Part shown: positions 43,778-54,888 of the stretch, piece after piece
How positions within the stretch are numbered: the first letter of the stretch is position 1
Layout of the letters: every line of letters begins with the position of its first letter
Source of the DNA: Takakia lepidozioides
Lineage: Eukaryota > Streptophyta > Takakiopsida > Takakiales > Takakiaceae
Length of the DNA: 64,000 nucleotides
Assembly: GCA_030704615.1 (NCBI GenBank)
Contig: CM060732.1
Location: 7,128,001 to 7,192,000, forward strand
Reading direction: 5' to 3'
The notes under the pieces: generated by a model
What the model saw: the letters and a program-made list of their open reading frames with translations, nothing else
What the model was told of the DNA's origin: nothing
Databases searched by the model: none
Position numbers and translations under genes: made by a program

Positions 43778-44089
43778 ATGGCTGGCCGAGATAGGACTTT
43801 GATTCCTGATGAACCTAGCATTGGTGATGTCCTCATTTGCTTCAGTCAGAGGGGTTCTGCTGTCCATCCTGAACCAAGGCTTTACTTCTTCAACCCTGCT
43901 TGGCGTTTGTATGATGGTGATTTGTGCCTGAGGGTCATCCATGCTGGAGGTAGGAGTTCTATTGCCTTGGGGGAAAGAGAGAATGGTAATTGGGAGAAAA
44001 TAAACACTATGGCTAGGGAGGTCACCTGGGGAGGCAGAATTGAAATGCTTCGTGATAGTGATTGGGAATGGTACCGTGGGCAGAACTAG
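43778..44089 (+). CDS. 103-aa ORF between PBS and gag
   Basis: Starts MAGRDRTLIPDEPSIGDVL and ends EWYRGQN. It contains PRLYFFNPAWRLYDGDLCLRV and GGRSSIALGERENG. It is uninterrupted and has natural protein composition. No family is recognised. It lies 67 bp after the primer-binding site and 90 bp before gag, so it may be an accessory leader ORF of the element or the original gag N-terminus in another frame. Confidence 0.4.
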   Translation: MAGRDRTLIPDEPSIGDVLICFSQRGSAVHPEPRLYFFNPAWRLYDGDLCLRVIHAGGRSSIALGERENGNWEKINTMAREVTWGGRIEMLRDSDWEWYRGQN

Positions 44090-44177
44090 ATCTGTTTGTT
44101 TTTGTGTGTGTGTTTGTTTGGCTATGTTGCTTCTTCCTTGGAAAAATCATCAGAGAAGGGTAGGAGGAGCCATCAAA

Positions 44178-45519
44178 ATGACAAGGCCTGCAGGGGTTGA
44201 TGCCCCATTCTATGGTAGAGAGAGTGAGGGTGTCCATGACTGGGTAGATAGGATCCAGATGTTCGGTGATGTCCAAGATCTCACTGAAGATAAAATCTTT
44301 AAAGTAGCTAGACTAAACATGCGGTCTAAAGCTGATGAGTGGAACAAGAAAAAAACCCAAGGCCTGACAACTGGCCAGATTTTTTGAATGCTATAACTGC
44401 TAAGTTTGGCAATGTTGACTTAGCTGGAATCAAAATGTGGCTTGACTGCATTAAGCAAGAAAGCAAGCAGTGTGTGTAGGCTTACTATGATAAGCTTGGG
44501 AGGCTGTTTATGAAGGGACATATTCCTGATGTAGAGCAGCGAAAGAGGTTCATTGGGGGATTGAGGCCTGAAATCATGAGGGCCATGTTGGGAAGGAGGT
44601 TTAATGATGTTGAAGAGGCTCCGGAAACTGCAGTGGAGATAGAGAGAGGTCTTGGAAGATTGGGGGAGACACCCCTGGAGCCGATGGATAGGGAAGACCT
44701 TGATGATGTGGTGTATGTGAATCCTTATGGTAAGAAGCTTGACGCTCTTACTAATACCCTGCAAAGGTATTTTGATAAAGGGCCAGTTGTTGGAGAGGCT
44801 TCTGGAAGTCGGATGGCTACTGGAATGGTGAGGACATGTCACAATTGTGCAGAGAAGGGGTACATAGCTGCCACATGTATAGCGGGAGAGCGCAGATCAC
44901 TTGTGGGAAGTGCCACAGGGCTGGCCACCGGACTGAGATATGTGGGGTTAGATGCTCAATCTGCAAGGTGATGGGGCATCATGAGGGTACGTGCAGCCGG
45001 CGGGCAGAGTCAGACAATGCTGATACTCCTCAAACTAACTTTGTTGATGTGTATTGTGAGGACAAAGATGAGATCTTAGCTGAGATGATGGCTCTCATGG
45101 AGGAAAACAACATCAATGAAGTCAGGTTGCCCAAAAATCGTACTCCGCTGCCATTGTCATCTGCTGTCACTCCATCTTGAGAGGAGAGTGGAGAAGGAAC
45201 TAGTGCAGAGGCCACTGCTTCAAAATTTACAACACCTCCGACCAAGATGTCAAGAAATGTGGAAAGTGGCCCAAAATCCAGAATTCTCAGTCAGTTTTAT
45301 AAAGGTCGTATATCTTTGTCCCCCATGGATTTGATTATGTATGATCCTGGAGAGCTTGAGAAGCTGAAGGGCCTGGTTAAAGTTATGGAAAGAACCATGG
45401 TCCAGCAAAAAGAATTTGGTGGTGCTATGACTTTGGGCAGAACAGTTGCCCCAAAGTCCATTCTGAAACCTGTAAATCACACACTTCTCTATGTAATATT
45501 ACATAAACTTCTCTTCTAG
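44178..45519 (+). pseudogene. gag with three zinc knuckles, truncated element
   Basis: Starts MTRPAGVDAPFYGRESEGV and continues WVDRIQMFGDVQDLTEDKIF, a typical gag N-lobe. A shift at a T run near 44385 and a TAG near 44477 follow, then FIGGLRPEIMRAMLGRRF. After another shift near 44880 three CCHC knuckles are read: CHNCAEKGYIAATC (Tyr in place of the His), CGKCHRAGHRTEIC and CSICKVMGHHEGTC. A linker and the frame 45247-45519 (LEKLKGLVKVMERTMVQQ) resemble the region before a retropepsin, but no protease, RT or 3' LTR follows. The element is cut near 45.5 kb, where the next retroelement lies. Confidence 0.8.
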
Positions 45520-45852
45520 CTAACACATAATGACACACCATATGCCATTCATAACCATGATAGTTATGTGTGTAGCTCTCTTAGGAAACTGAAAAGGAAA
45601 TGCAACTATGCGTTGATTCCATTTTCATGAGTAAGAAGATAAATAACATTGAACAGTACACAAAGCCAGATCTGAATCATGATATTTTAGGAAAAAAGAA
45701 AGGAGGAGCATATGTGCATACCTTTGAGTAATGAAAGAAGAGAGGTGAGGGAGAAACGAAGGTTGGGGAAGCTTCCCTCCTTCAGAAAGGCAATGGAAAT
45801 CCATAGAAGAGAATCCCTTCAGAAGCCATTGGTTTCAAGAATATGAATGAGA

Positions 45853-47937
45853 TCAAGGATCTCTAGGAAGGCGACACTCACTGAACTTTTCCAAGTAGAG
45901 CAATGGAAAGATTTGTGAAATGATGGTGTTGTAAGACTGCTTCACGGGTCTATTAGACCTCAACATGATGGACTGAGTATATGAGAACGGGAGGAGTCTT
46001 CTCTTATCATACTTTTGAGCTATAAAAAGCCCAAGAGTCTGATCAGTCACTTCTATTTCCATGTTCGTAAAATGGGCTTTGACCCCTCTCGTAGGATCAC
46101 TAGGGGAGTAAGAAGCCACTTCAGGTTTGATCTCCACAAACTGTAAGGGATAAACCCAGAAGGGATTATCTTTATTGCGGATAGCATTTGGGTTTAAGAA
46201 TAGCATAGCAACGCCAACATTAAGCCAACAAATATCATCAATGTATCTTGATGCATGACGGAACCTTGCCATGAAATCAGTATGGCCGAGTGAGGCTAAC
46301 CGATTTATGAAATTGAACTCATAGTGGAGAAAATACAGATTACACCAAAAAGGGGAGCACGAGAAGCCCATGGGGATACCAGTAATTTGCTTCCATACTC
46401 TATCCCCCAAGTTGACAAAACAATGGTCCATCAACCATATGTGAAGAGCAATAAGTCGATCTTGTGTGAAACCAATCCACAAGTCAGATTTTGATTTAGG
46501 GGCACTATGTCCCCACCTTGTCTTTTCTGCTTTCATTGTACCATAATTGAAGTTGACCCACAAGTAGTGGTCAGCCCTCGTGTGGTTCCTCTGGTATTGT
46601 CTAAAGGCCATTGAAATCACATGGGATATAGCAATGCCTAAATTATCAGTCCCCTGTAAAGGGATAGCCTCGTAGCATTGAGCGATATCTGCCACAAATA
46701 TATCATGAATATGGGTAGGCAGATTGAGGCTGAATTCAATAATGGAGTCTACAATCCAATACATTGAAGATTGAACTCCAAGGAAGACTGAAAATTTCTT
46801 TTCGAACCCACATATCCATTCCTTCACAAGGGGCAAGAGAGCCATAGTGGCAACTGAATGAAGTTGTGCCACAGTTGAGAAAATACAGTAGTGGGCATTC
46901 GTAAGCCATCTATACTTTTTCTTATGCTCTTTGTATATTGCCATGAGATAGGGTAGAGACATAGCTGCAATAGGGAGTTCGGGGATAATACCTTCAAGCT
47001 CACTACTGATGTTAGCACAAATGTCTCTAGTGGTTATCCAAGAACCCTCAACCATACATGGTTTGAAGTCCTTACCTTGTAGCCGGTGGAAGGCTTGTAC
47101 CCTGATGTGCTTAATACACTGGAAACAAACGTTGTTGTTGGCTTTGTCCACCCCGGAAATATAAAGATGACTTAGGATCCAATTTAGTTCATCTACTACA
47201 TTTGGGCAGTTTAGCACTATTGGTCCAGAGACTTTGAGGCCACGGGCGTTTTTCCCTGCGGCTTTTCTAAGTATCTCCCAACAATAGTCAGTGAGCCACA
47301 CATGTGCAGCTCCCAACCATTCACATGAACTCAGGTTTAGCAAAGCACAAACCTGGTCCGAAGCAAGTTGGACTGAAGTGACAACCTCATGCAAGTACGA
47401 AGGACGCATGGGAATGTGATTCAGCCCACAAGCAAACAAATGTCTTAGTTGTGTATGTCTTATGATATTGACATCCATAGACCTTACATGTGCGAATGCT
47501 TCTGAATTCACAGCATGGAATTCATCCCTAGTCAAAGGATCAACAAAAGCTTGCAATCGCTTAGACTTGAAACAACCACATGTATTCAAAGGGTCAAAAA
47601 GCTCAACAAAAGTGAACTCCCTGAATACATCACTTGGTTTATAGATTGATCTACCAAAATGGTTATGATATTTCCAACCAAAGAGAATATCATTGACCAG
47701 TAGAGCCAATTCATGTTGCTCAAAAAAACCAAAAGTGGCTGAGACTACCTCTTTAACACAAATCCATTCCATTGCACGATTAGGATATAACACATGAACA
47801 TATCCAATCTTCTTCTCTTTTACTGGAGGTAAAAGGTAGAGACGTCCTAGTACATCAGATGTAATCTTGTCACACATCTCTGGAAACAGGAAGACATTCC
47901 GAAAAAGACTATTAGTTGATTGGAGACAAGTTGACAT
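45853..47937 (-). CDS. Reverse transcriptase of an uncertain lineage
   Basis: A 694-residue uninterrupted frame, ATG at 47937. The RT palm is in the C-terminal third: VADIAQCYEAIPL (first Asp), ITGIPMGFSCSPFWCNLYF, and ASRYIDDICWLN with the catalytic YIDD. A C-terminal stretch HFTNMEIEVTDQTLGLFIAQKYDKRR resembles the segment after the palm in Penelope-like RTs. The N-terminal half (residues 1-340) has many conserved-looking Cys, His and Trp residues (NTCGCFKSKRLQAFVDPLT) but no known endonuclease, GIY-YIG or RNase H motif that I can see. It lies 28 bp downstream of ORF1 on the same strand. I judge it a two-ORF retroelement outside the Ty1, Ty3 and LINE groups. Confidence 0.8.
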   Translation of the reverse strand: MSTCLQSTNSLFRNVFLFPEMCDKITSDVLGRLYLLPPVKEKKIGYVHVLYPNRAMEWICVKEVVSATFGFFEQHELALLVNDILFGWKYHNHFGRSIYKPSDVFREFTFVELFDPLNTCGCFKSKRLQAFVDPLTRDEFHAVNSEAFAHVRSMDVNIIRHTQLRHLFACGLNHIPMRPSYLHEVVTSVQLASDQVCALLNLSSCEWLGAAHVWLTDYCWEILRKAAGKNARGLKVSGPIVLNCPNVVDELNWILSHLYISGVDKANNNVCFQCIKHIRVQAFHRLQGKDFKPCMVEGSWITTRDICANISSELEGIIPELPIAAMSLPYLMAIYKEHKKKYRWLTNAHYCIFSTVAQLHSVATMALLPLVKEWICGFEKKFSVFLGVQSSMYWIVDSIIEFSLNLPTHIHDIFVADIAQCYEAIPLQGTDNLGIAISHVISMAFRQYQRNHTRADHYLWVNFNYGTMKAEKTRWGHSAPKSKSDLWIGFTQDRLIALHIWLMDHCFVNLGDRVWKQITGIPMGFSCSPFWCNLYFLHYEFNFINRLASLGHTDFMARFRHASRYIDDICWLNVGVAMLFLNPNAIRNKDNPFWVYPLQFVEIKPEVASYSPSDPTRGVKAHFTNMEIEVTDQTLGLFIAQKYDKRRLLPFSYTQSIMLRSNRPVKQSYNTIISQIFPLLYLEKFSECRLPRDP

Positions 47938-47965
47938 CGTATCTCCAGATCAGTACTTCAAAGAA

Positions 47966-49280
47966 TCACCACCGTAAAACACGTGCTTTGAGTGGAGACC
48001 TACTAACAGACTCCTGACTACTAGAAGGTGTACGATCAGAACCATTGTCAATTGTAGTCTCAGAGGAAGATGGAGACCATCCATCTTGCACCCTAGGAAT
48101 AGCAGGTGCTACAGTAGAGTTACGACCAGCGCCAACATGTCCGCGGCCATGTGAGTAAGTGCGGCCAGAATGGCGTCCTCCTGCTCTGGGCCTCCCACCA
48201 AACTGACCTCCTCTCGGGATGAGTGGAGGAGTGTTGTTGAAGGAGGTGCGTTGTTTCTTGTAGTAAGGAACTGAGCCAGGAATTGGCGAATTGAGGGAGA
48301 AACTCGGTGGTTTGATCAGCCTCTCAATCGTTCGTACCCCCGACTTCTCTCCATGCTTGGCCAAGAGCTTGCTAGATGGCGCAGACACAAACTCGGTCGC
48401 AACCTCTTTCATCAAATCTCTAGTACACATAAAGGTGATGTGTGCCAAGACCGCTGCCTTTGCAGAACCAGTCAACCAAATACAAAAAGCAATAAATTTG
48501 GTTTTGAGAGACAGAAATGCAGAAGGATAGAACTCCACCAGATTGTTGATTATGTACCAAACAGCTTGGTCAAACCATAGTAGACTACCCGTGCACCCAC
48601 CTTCTTTTGAGTTCGCCAAACTGCAAGGGCATCTCAAAAAGGGCCTATGCCAATTCCACCATGCTGTTCGGTGGTTATCATCACGACGAGCACCAGTATT
48701 CATGTTGCCCTTAGTGCAGACATGAATGCTTGTGCTCATCGCACATCTCTTGGGATCGTAAGCCGAAATTGGAAAGGCATTGGGGATTTCCACGATAGCC
48801 TTTAGAAACTGAAATCCATCAGCTGCTTTGGCCTTACAATCATCCACTTCAGCCTGTGAGATGTTGGCCCATGTGGAGATCAATTGGTGCCAAGAGCTGC
48901 AGGTTAAAGAGTGTCCACATACGGTGACATTTCTCAGTAACCATCAATTCTACCGCCCTTGGAGGAGTGAGGGGAGCCACTGGTTCCTTTCCCCCACTAC
49001 TAATCAGATTGTTCCTTGACAGCTCAATTTGTGAGCTCTGAATCCCTTCCACATACTCTTCCAATGTGGCTCAATCCACATCTGGGATCGCCATCTTGTC
49101 CAAGAGAGGGTGCACTTGTGGTTTATCATTGAAGTCAAAAGCAGAATTAGCACTGATGTTGGCTGTGACAGGACTATCCGTATTGCTGGAATTAGCACGT
49201 TCGATGGCACAATCAATGTCCTTCATCAGCTTTTCAGTTTCACATTGGTTATCATTCTTGTTGGAGCAAGTCCCCTAGCT
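47966..49280 (-). pseudogene. ORF1 of the same retroelement (Cys/His and RG-rich)
   Basis: The main frame 48883-47966 has AWWNWHRPFLRCPCSLAN and GGCTGSLLWFDQAVWYIINN, with a possible C/H metal site. After that comes a helix-rich part, then a basic Gly/Arg tail (PRGGQFGGRPRAGGRHSGRTY and GRGHVGAG) and a Ser-rich end. The tail is suited to RNA binding, as in ORF1 or gag proteins. The same protein continues upstream to about 49280 with one in-frame TGA near 49051 and a shift near 48920, reading KLMKDIDCAIERANSSNTDS and ATLEEYVEGIQSSQIELS. So this copy's ORF1 is broken while its RT is intact. A further frame at 49345-49569 may belong to it. Confidence 0.65.
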
Positions 49281-49344
49281 TAGAGTGTACATCACATAGA
49301 GTTTTTAGAGCATGGGGTCGGTCCGAGAAACATATCATCATGAG

Positions 49345-49569
49345 TCACGTCCATTCTCCCAAACCAAGAGTCTCAAGGAGTAAGGGTTCATGCACACCTT
49401 CCTCATTGATGTCATTCAGCGATGCCTTGTCCTTCTCTTGAACAAAGGCATGGAATGGGGGAAAGTCGACTGCAGCCAAACTGGCCTGCACACCAGGGAT
49501 AGGAGGTGGGAGAGGAGCCCCATAGCCAAGCGCCAACAAATCATTGTGCCAAGCAGGGCTATTTTGCAT
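49345..49569 (-). CDS. Short frame upstream of ORF1
   Basis: A 74-residue frame (MQNSPAWHNDLLALGYGAPLPP...). Same strand as ORF1 and RT. It may be the start of ORF1 or chance. No family. Confidence 0.25.
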   Translation of the reverse strand: MQNSPAWHNDLLALGYGAPLPPPIPGVQASLAAVDFPPFHAFVQEKDKASLNDINEEGVHEPLLLETLGLGEWT

Positions 49570-50449
49570 CTACACATAAGTAAATATACCATGTTAGAAG
49601 CAAAAAAGAAAAAGACAGAATAGAGTAAGAAACTGTTTGATGGTGTATTCAACGACCAAGAAGAATACTGGATAGAGGAGAGAGAGTGTTACATAGCATG
49701 TCAAAGCTAGAGAAGGAAACACTAAGCACATTGTGCTGTGTTTGCCTTCATTTAACGACATCAGACAGTCTAATTTAGGCACCATCAAACTGTCTCTACC
49801 CAGATCTGCCTCCATACCTCCCTTTACATTATACCCTTGTTGGAAAACCAGGTTTAAGGTCTACTAAGTGGCAATCACATGCACACTAGGTAGGGCCTTC
49901 TCATAAACAGATCTACCTCCTCACTTTCATATCATAGGAAGTAACAGTAGAAGTAGGAAGAACAGAACTGTCTCCTTACAAGTAACTCATTTCCATGTAG
50001 GTACCAGCTCATAGATCTATCAAACCAATAGAGCAAAAACAACAGTAGTATGTGTACAATCAACACGTACAAACAGATTTGAGATTTGAGAGAGCTCAAA
50101 GCCACTCCCTTAGTCTCTTACTCTTAGTAGCATTTCTTGCAACAAAATAAGGTGAAGTAGCATCAGGTGGATAGCTTTAAAGCATTTGTGGATAGGAGAG
50201 ATGGGAATGCAAAAATTTGTGTGGAGTGCCGAGATACTAGCGTTGTGAATGCCGTGTAACATGTGCCCTCTCTGTTGCCCTGCACATACAAAATGTGATC
50301 ATTAGAAAGAAGATGTGTATATGTACATCCATTGAGCAAGAACATGACAACATTGAACATGAAAGTAAATGAAGAATAGAAAGAAAACGCACACATTCAT
50401 TCCATCCATGAAAGTAAATGAAGAATAGAAAGGAAACTCACACATTCAC
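49570..50449. other. Gene-free stretch
   Basis: No recognisable gene. A 34-bp direct duplication (atgaaagtaaatgaagaatagaaa...) lies at about 50358 and 50409. Confidence 0.4.
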
Positions 50450-51070
50450 TCCATCCATGATGGACATGAGGGAACCACGATTTTCAATGTCCGCATTGAG
50501 CACCCAACTCATGTCTTGACAAGTTGGCCCCATGAACTTCATTGATATAGGGATACCATGCTTGAAGCCTATGATTCTCATCTTAGACATGAAACATCTT
50601 CCTCCGAAGATGATGCAACTTTGGCTTGGACTCAAGATACTTCTCAAACTCATCATTAACTGTTTTCCAATGACTATCCCATGTAGAGATGATATCAGGA
50701 CTCACATCTAGATCCATCAATCCTCTCAACAGAAACGTAGAAGACGGCTGCTCCTGGATGGTATTTAGAGTAGAAGTCTCCTCTAAGCTTTAGGATGGCG
50801 TTGGCAAGGGCGGGCCTAACAACTTGCATAGAAATCATGCGATACAATGGAATATCCATAATTCCATCCTCAATGAGGAGGGACCTGAAAGTTACATTCA
50901 GATCTTGTTTCTTTTCCAGAATAATTATCTATTTGGCATCTAGAGAAAGAGGATCACCAGATGTTGTATCCTCTTCATACTCATCTGCCCCCCAATTCTC
51001 TGCATCAATGTCGTCAATAATGGCTACAAGCGTCCCGGTCTCCACAACTTCAGTTGTAGTAGTAATTTCC
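50450..51070 (-). pseudogene. ParB-like domain fragment, third family copy
   Basis: On the minus strand it reads MDIPLYRMISMQVVRPALA, then HPGAAVFYVSVERIDG and, after a shift near 50715, DVSPDIISTWDSHWKTVNDEFE and a stop within the word V-stop-DENHRLQAW. This aligns segment by segment with the first exon of the gene at 59-64 kb (LDIPLCRMISMPVVRPPLS, AQVFYVSL, NWDECWKDANEEFE, VWDGNHRLLAW). Two stops and one shift show it is dead. The palindrome array at 51.29-52.44 kb lies just upstream. Confidence 0.75.
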
Positions 51071-51285
51071 TAATTCCATAGACCAAAACAGTTCAGGATG
51101 TTAGTGTATGAGAAGAGTAAATATGTGAATGTATAATATGTAAAAAGAGCAGTTCAGTGTCATGTTGCATGAAGAAAACAAATGAATTTGGATAGTCAAC
51201 TAATTCCATGAATATCCTTGTCTTTCATAGCTTAAAACTTGGAGCAGAATACAGGCCTGAGCATCCCGACAGAGGACCTCCGACC

Positions 51286-52440
51286 ACCTACGCCGGTGCA
51301 TATGACACATATGTGCAACCAACTTAGAATTTCACAAGCTTTGGGGCCCTTGAAGAAATGTTTGTTCAAGGAGCTCCGAGCATATGCGCCGGCGCATACC
51401 ATGGAAGGGAGGAGCCAAACATACAGGAGCACCTTGAAAGATCAAACCAGGCCTATGGAAGCATGTGGGGTTGCGGAGGTGGCAACGTAGAAGTTTTGAG
51501 ATACTTGAATACTGTGATCAACCAAAATATGGGAGGTTCCCCAAGCGCCTGCGCCGACGGAGGTGACAACCTCGGCGCTTTGGAGCTTACGTAACACATG
51601 GAATATGCAACAAAAAACCAAGCTCCGAGCATCTCCGCCGGCGAAGACGCTTGCAGGAGGTTCCTGAAACCTATGAGTTGAGCAAAAAAAGATTGTGCTC
51701 AATGGGTATGCGCCGGCGGATATGACAGCCCAGCCCACTCGGAGCATCAACAACTTATGAGGATTGAGATGGAAGGGGGAGAGAACTTCCTGAAACATGT
51801 GAGTAGCCCTGCTCCACGGGTTTGCGTTGACAGAGGTGGCAGCCTTGGCGCTTTCGAGCTTGCGTAACACAGGGAATATGCAAAAAAAACCTAGCTCCAA
51901 GCGTCTCCGCCGGCGGAGACGCTTGCAGGAGGTTCCTGAAACCTATGAGCTGAGCAAAAAAAGAATGTACTCAATGGGTATGCGCCGGCGGATATGCCAG
52001 CCCAGCCCGCTCGGAGCATCAACAACTTTTGAGCATGCGGAAAAACAAAGGAGATGGAAAGGGGGAGAACTTCCTGAAACATTTGAGCAGCCCTGTTGCA
52101 CGGGTATGCGCCGGCGGATACGCTAGCCCAGCCCGCTCGGAGCATCAGCAAAGTATGTATGAGCATGCGGAAAAATAAACGGGATGGGAGTGGAGAGCAC
52201 ATCTTGAAACATGTGAGCATCCCAGCTCCAACAGTATGCGCTGGCGGAGGTGGCAGCCCAGCCCTTCCAAGCATCAGAAAAAACCAAGGAGAATGAGCTG
52301 TCTCCGCCGGCAGAGACGGTTGTGTATATGTGTGGAGATTCGCAAACATGTGAGAGTTGAAAGTGACTTAGGCATATGCGCCGGCGGAGGTGCTAGATTA
52401 GGAGCAGCTTGGTGGGGCATATGCGACGGCGCATATGCCT
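51286..52440. repeat. Palindrome array 1 (CGCCGGCG core)
   Basis: About 13 copies of a dyad-symmetric 16-20-bp site with the core CGCCGGCG, flanked by TATG/CATA or TCT/AGA arms. Examples are at 51383-51402, 51626-51645, 51899-51918, 51978, 52100 and 52419. Spacers are 50-120 bp and partly repeated (cagcccagccc and gcatcaacaac after many sites). Both arm types occur. No coding. Confidence 0.8.
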
Positions 52441-53097
52441 AAGTGCAGGCCAAGTTCGCAGGTCATGAAATCGAAACAAAACTGCAGCTTATCTTCTCCG
52501 TCCGCAGCTTGTCTCTACCACGGGGGCTGCTATTTCATGAGCCATGAGCGGCATGAGCCATGAGCAGAGTCGTAAGTGTCGAAAAAAACATGAGCAGGAC
52601 TATTTTCCGGAAATGAGTGTCCGCGGGAATAGGGTTTAGGATGTCACGGTCGTAGGGGGAGAAGGACCTCCTGATGAAGGAGGTTCGGCAATGTTTTTTA
52701 GAATTACATATTGAAATGCAATGTTTCGCGAATGGTAGGGTGGTACTGTTCGGTACAATGGGGGCCCATTTTAGCCTACCAGCCATTTGCAAAATCCACC
52801 CACACTCCCAATCCCAAATGAAATGAGGAATGATGCATTCTGGGAACGATAGATACAGAATAGAATAAAAAGAGGGCACAATGGGGTTTTTATTGATCCA
52901 CATGAATTGCATTTGAAGCACGTCTACTGTGCTGATTGTGCAAACAAATCTTTAACCTTGTACCTTCTGAATACAAGTCACGTTGTCAATGGGACTTCGA
53001 CTGTTCTGAGAACTAGCTCATGAGTCATCAGGCTCCTCCACGTAAACTGGATTGCAGCCGTTGTACCGCCCCTGTTGATGTTCACCACAATGTCGTG
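52441..53097. other. Gene-free stretch
   Basis: No recognisable gene. It contains a short duplicated catgagccatgagc near 52535-52565. Confidence 0.4.
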
Positions 53098-53980
53098 TCA
53101 TTCAATCATACCACCATCGAATATGGAAAGCTTCACGTTTTCGTCGTCCACACCAATGCGAATGTCCCCATACAATGGAGAAGAAGAGCGCACTCCTTCA
53201 GGAGTATACGTCTCTCCGATGGAGTCCATCCACGTCCACTGGCAGCAGTTCCACCGCAACATCATAGCAGTGTGCATTCTTCTGCATGGGTGCCCGTCGT
53301 AGCTGGGAAAATCGGAATCAAGGATCGTCACCCCGCTCGAAGGCGTAGTGGCCTGGGATATACTCAAAAGCAGACAATGTTTCCACATTCGAACCAGTAT
53401 CTTTTGTGTAATCTGTGTACCAGATAACGATGTCTCCCGATGTGGCTGAATACATTGCATAATCGAAGCCTCCATAAGGGCAGTCGTCCCGGTTCCGGAA
53501 GCATGGCATCCTTGCAAAGGAGGACCTGAGGACGTCTTTGATGCCGATGACAATGACCTTGCGGACAACAACGAAGCCCTTAGATTTTCGAAATGAAAGG
53601 AAATGGGAGAGCAATGCGGGCTCCAATAATGGAGCATCTGGGTCCCACGTACCCACCAATCATCGTGTAACGTGTTCATCACGCCAGCGGTGGATGAACC
53701 GATACCTCTTTCTCATCCACGAGGTATAGTTTGAAATCTGCCACCGAAGTCCATCCCTCGGATGGAAATTCGGCACCGCATTTACATCGAAGGGGGGATG
53801 GACTTCGTCGTCTCGAGTGGCTATAGGCCCACCTGGCACATGGCAGGGAAGGAAACTGAAACGGCTACATTCATGGAGCAGCCAATCTTCATCCGTGCAG
53901 GTTCTTGTAGGGGGAAATTTAAATGTGCCCTGGAGTGTTTGTGAGGAATTGTAGTGTTTACTTGAACTTCTTCCAGCCAC
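53098..53980 (-). pseudogene. Unknown protein, paralog of 54042-54611
   Basis: Read from 53980: MAGRSSSKHYNSSQTLQG, RDGLRWQISNYTSWMRKRY, an in-frame TGA (53660-53662), then RKVIVIGIKDVLRSSFARMPCFRN, DCPYGGFDYAMYSATSGDI and AFEYIPGHYAFERG. After a shift near 53325 it continues GVTILDSDFPSYDGHP, WTWMDSIGETYTPEGVRSS and LYGDIRIGVDDENVK. The second half aligns with the gene at 54042-54611. Divergent orientation, 360 bp apart. I do not know the family. One CGA-type stop and one shift make this copy dead. Confidence 0.6.
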
Positions 53981-54041
53981 CGCGCTGCTGCCTCCTCCAT
54001 CTGGGAGCTGCTGTCATTGAGCATACTCTCTTTTTTCAAGG

Positions 54042-54611
54042 ATGTCGTGCCGTCGAAATCCTGCAGACTGCCCTTATCATGGCCACGATTATGCTATGTT
54101 CAAACCAGAATCAGGAGACATCATTGTCTGGCTCTCTGTTTTCACAGACGCTTCTGGAATCAAGCGGGAGTCTTTGCGCGCAATGGAGTATTTGGAGGGC
54201 TATTACCGCTTTGAGCGAGGTGAGGGCGAGGGTCAATGCAGTCCGTGGGTCTTGAAAATTGTTGACCTCGATATACCAAGGTGGGTTGGGATGCCGGACA
54301 GATCACGCACGGCCTCCCTTTGGCGCTGCCAGTGGACCAGGGAGGACGGCACCGGGGAAAACTATATTCGTAGAGTTCACTCCGCTCTTCCAGTGTATGG
54401 AGACATTCGGCTGAGTTGCGAAGACGAATCGCACGGGCACATGAGGCCCACAGTGATCTTGTCAATGTATGGTGGTGGTATGATTGATGGGTATGACATT
54501 GTCGTCAGCTCCACCAAGGGCACCAGATCGACCGCATTGCAGTTTACCTCGAGGTGCCGCATCAGTAATGAGCTTGTTTTGAGGGCTATCGAAGTTCCGT
54601 CGACTTGGTGA
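54042..54611 (+). CDS. Unknown 189-aa protein, intact
   Basis: ATG at 54042, stop at 54609. It reads MSCRRNPADCPYHGHDYAMF, ESGDIIVWLSVFTDASGIK, MEYLEGYYRFERGEGEG, VLKIVDLDIPRWVGMPDRS, WTREDGTGENYIRRVHSAL and VYGDIRLSCEDES. The protein is rich in Gly, Asp and aromatic residues and probably all beta. It has no signal or membrane segment. Homology to the broken gene at 53098-53980 and a natural composition support real coding. No function can be assigned. Confidence 0.65.
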   Translation: MSCRRNPADCPYHGHDYAMFKPESGDIIVWLSVFTDASGIKRESLRAMEYLEGYYRFERGEGEGQCSPWVLKIVDLDIPRWVGMPDRSRTASLWRCQWTREDGTGENYIRRVHSALPVYGDIRLSCEDESHGHMRPTVILSMYGGGMIDGYDIVVSSTKGTRSTALQFTSRCRISNELVLRAIEVPSTW

Positions 54612-54888
54612 CGCCCATGTAGAAGGAGGAAGGGCTTAGATTTGTCTGGAGTTGCTAAATGTGAGACACCGTGTTCGATCAATAAAACAATCCATCGTAC
54701 CTCACTTCTATGTGCTTGTGTTTCATTGTGTTCAAGAACTGCCGTAATTGGCCCACTCTTTACAATTTGTGGTCTCATTTCTACAATGTGTCTGTCCATA
54801 TGAATATACCAGAGTCAGCGATAGCAGAGTCCTGAGGTGAAGGAAATCCATGTATGAGTAAAAAGAAACATGTATATGCCGAAGCTTG

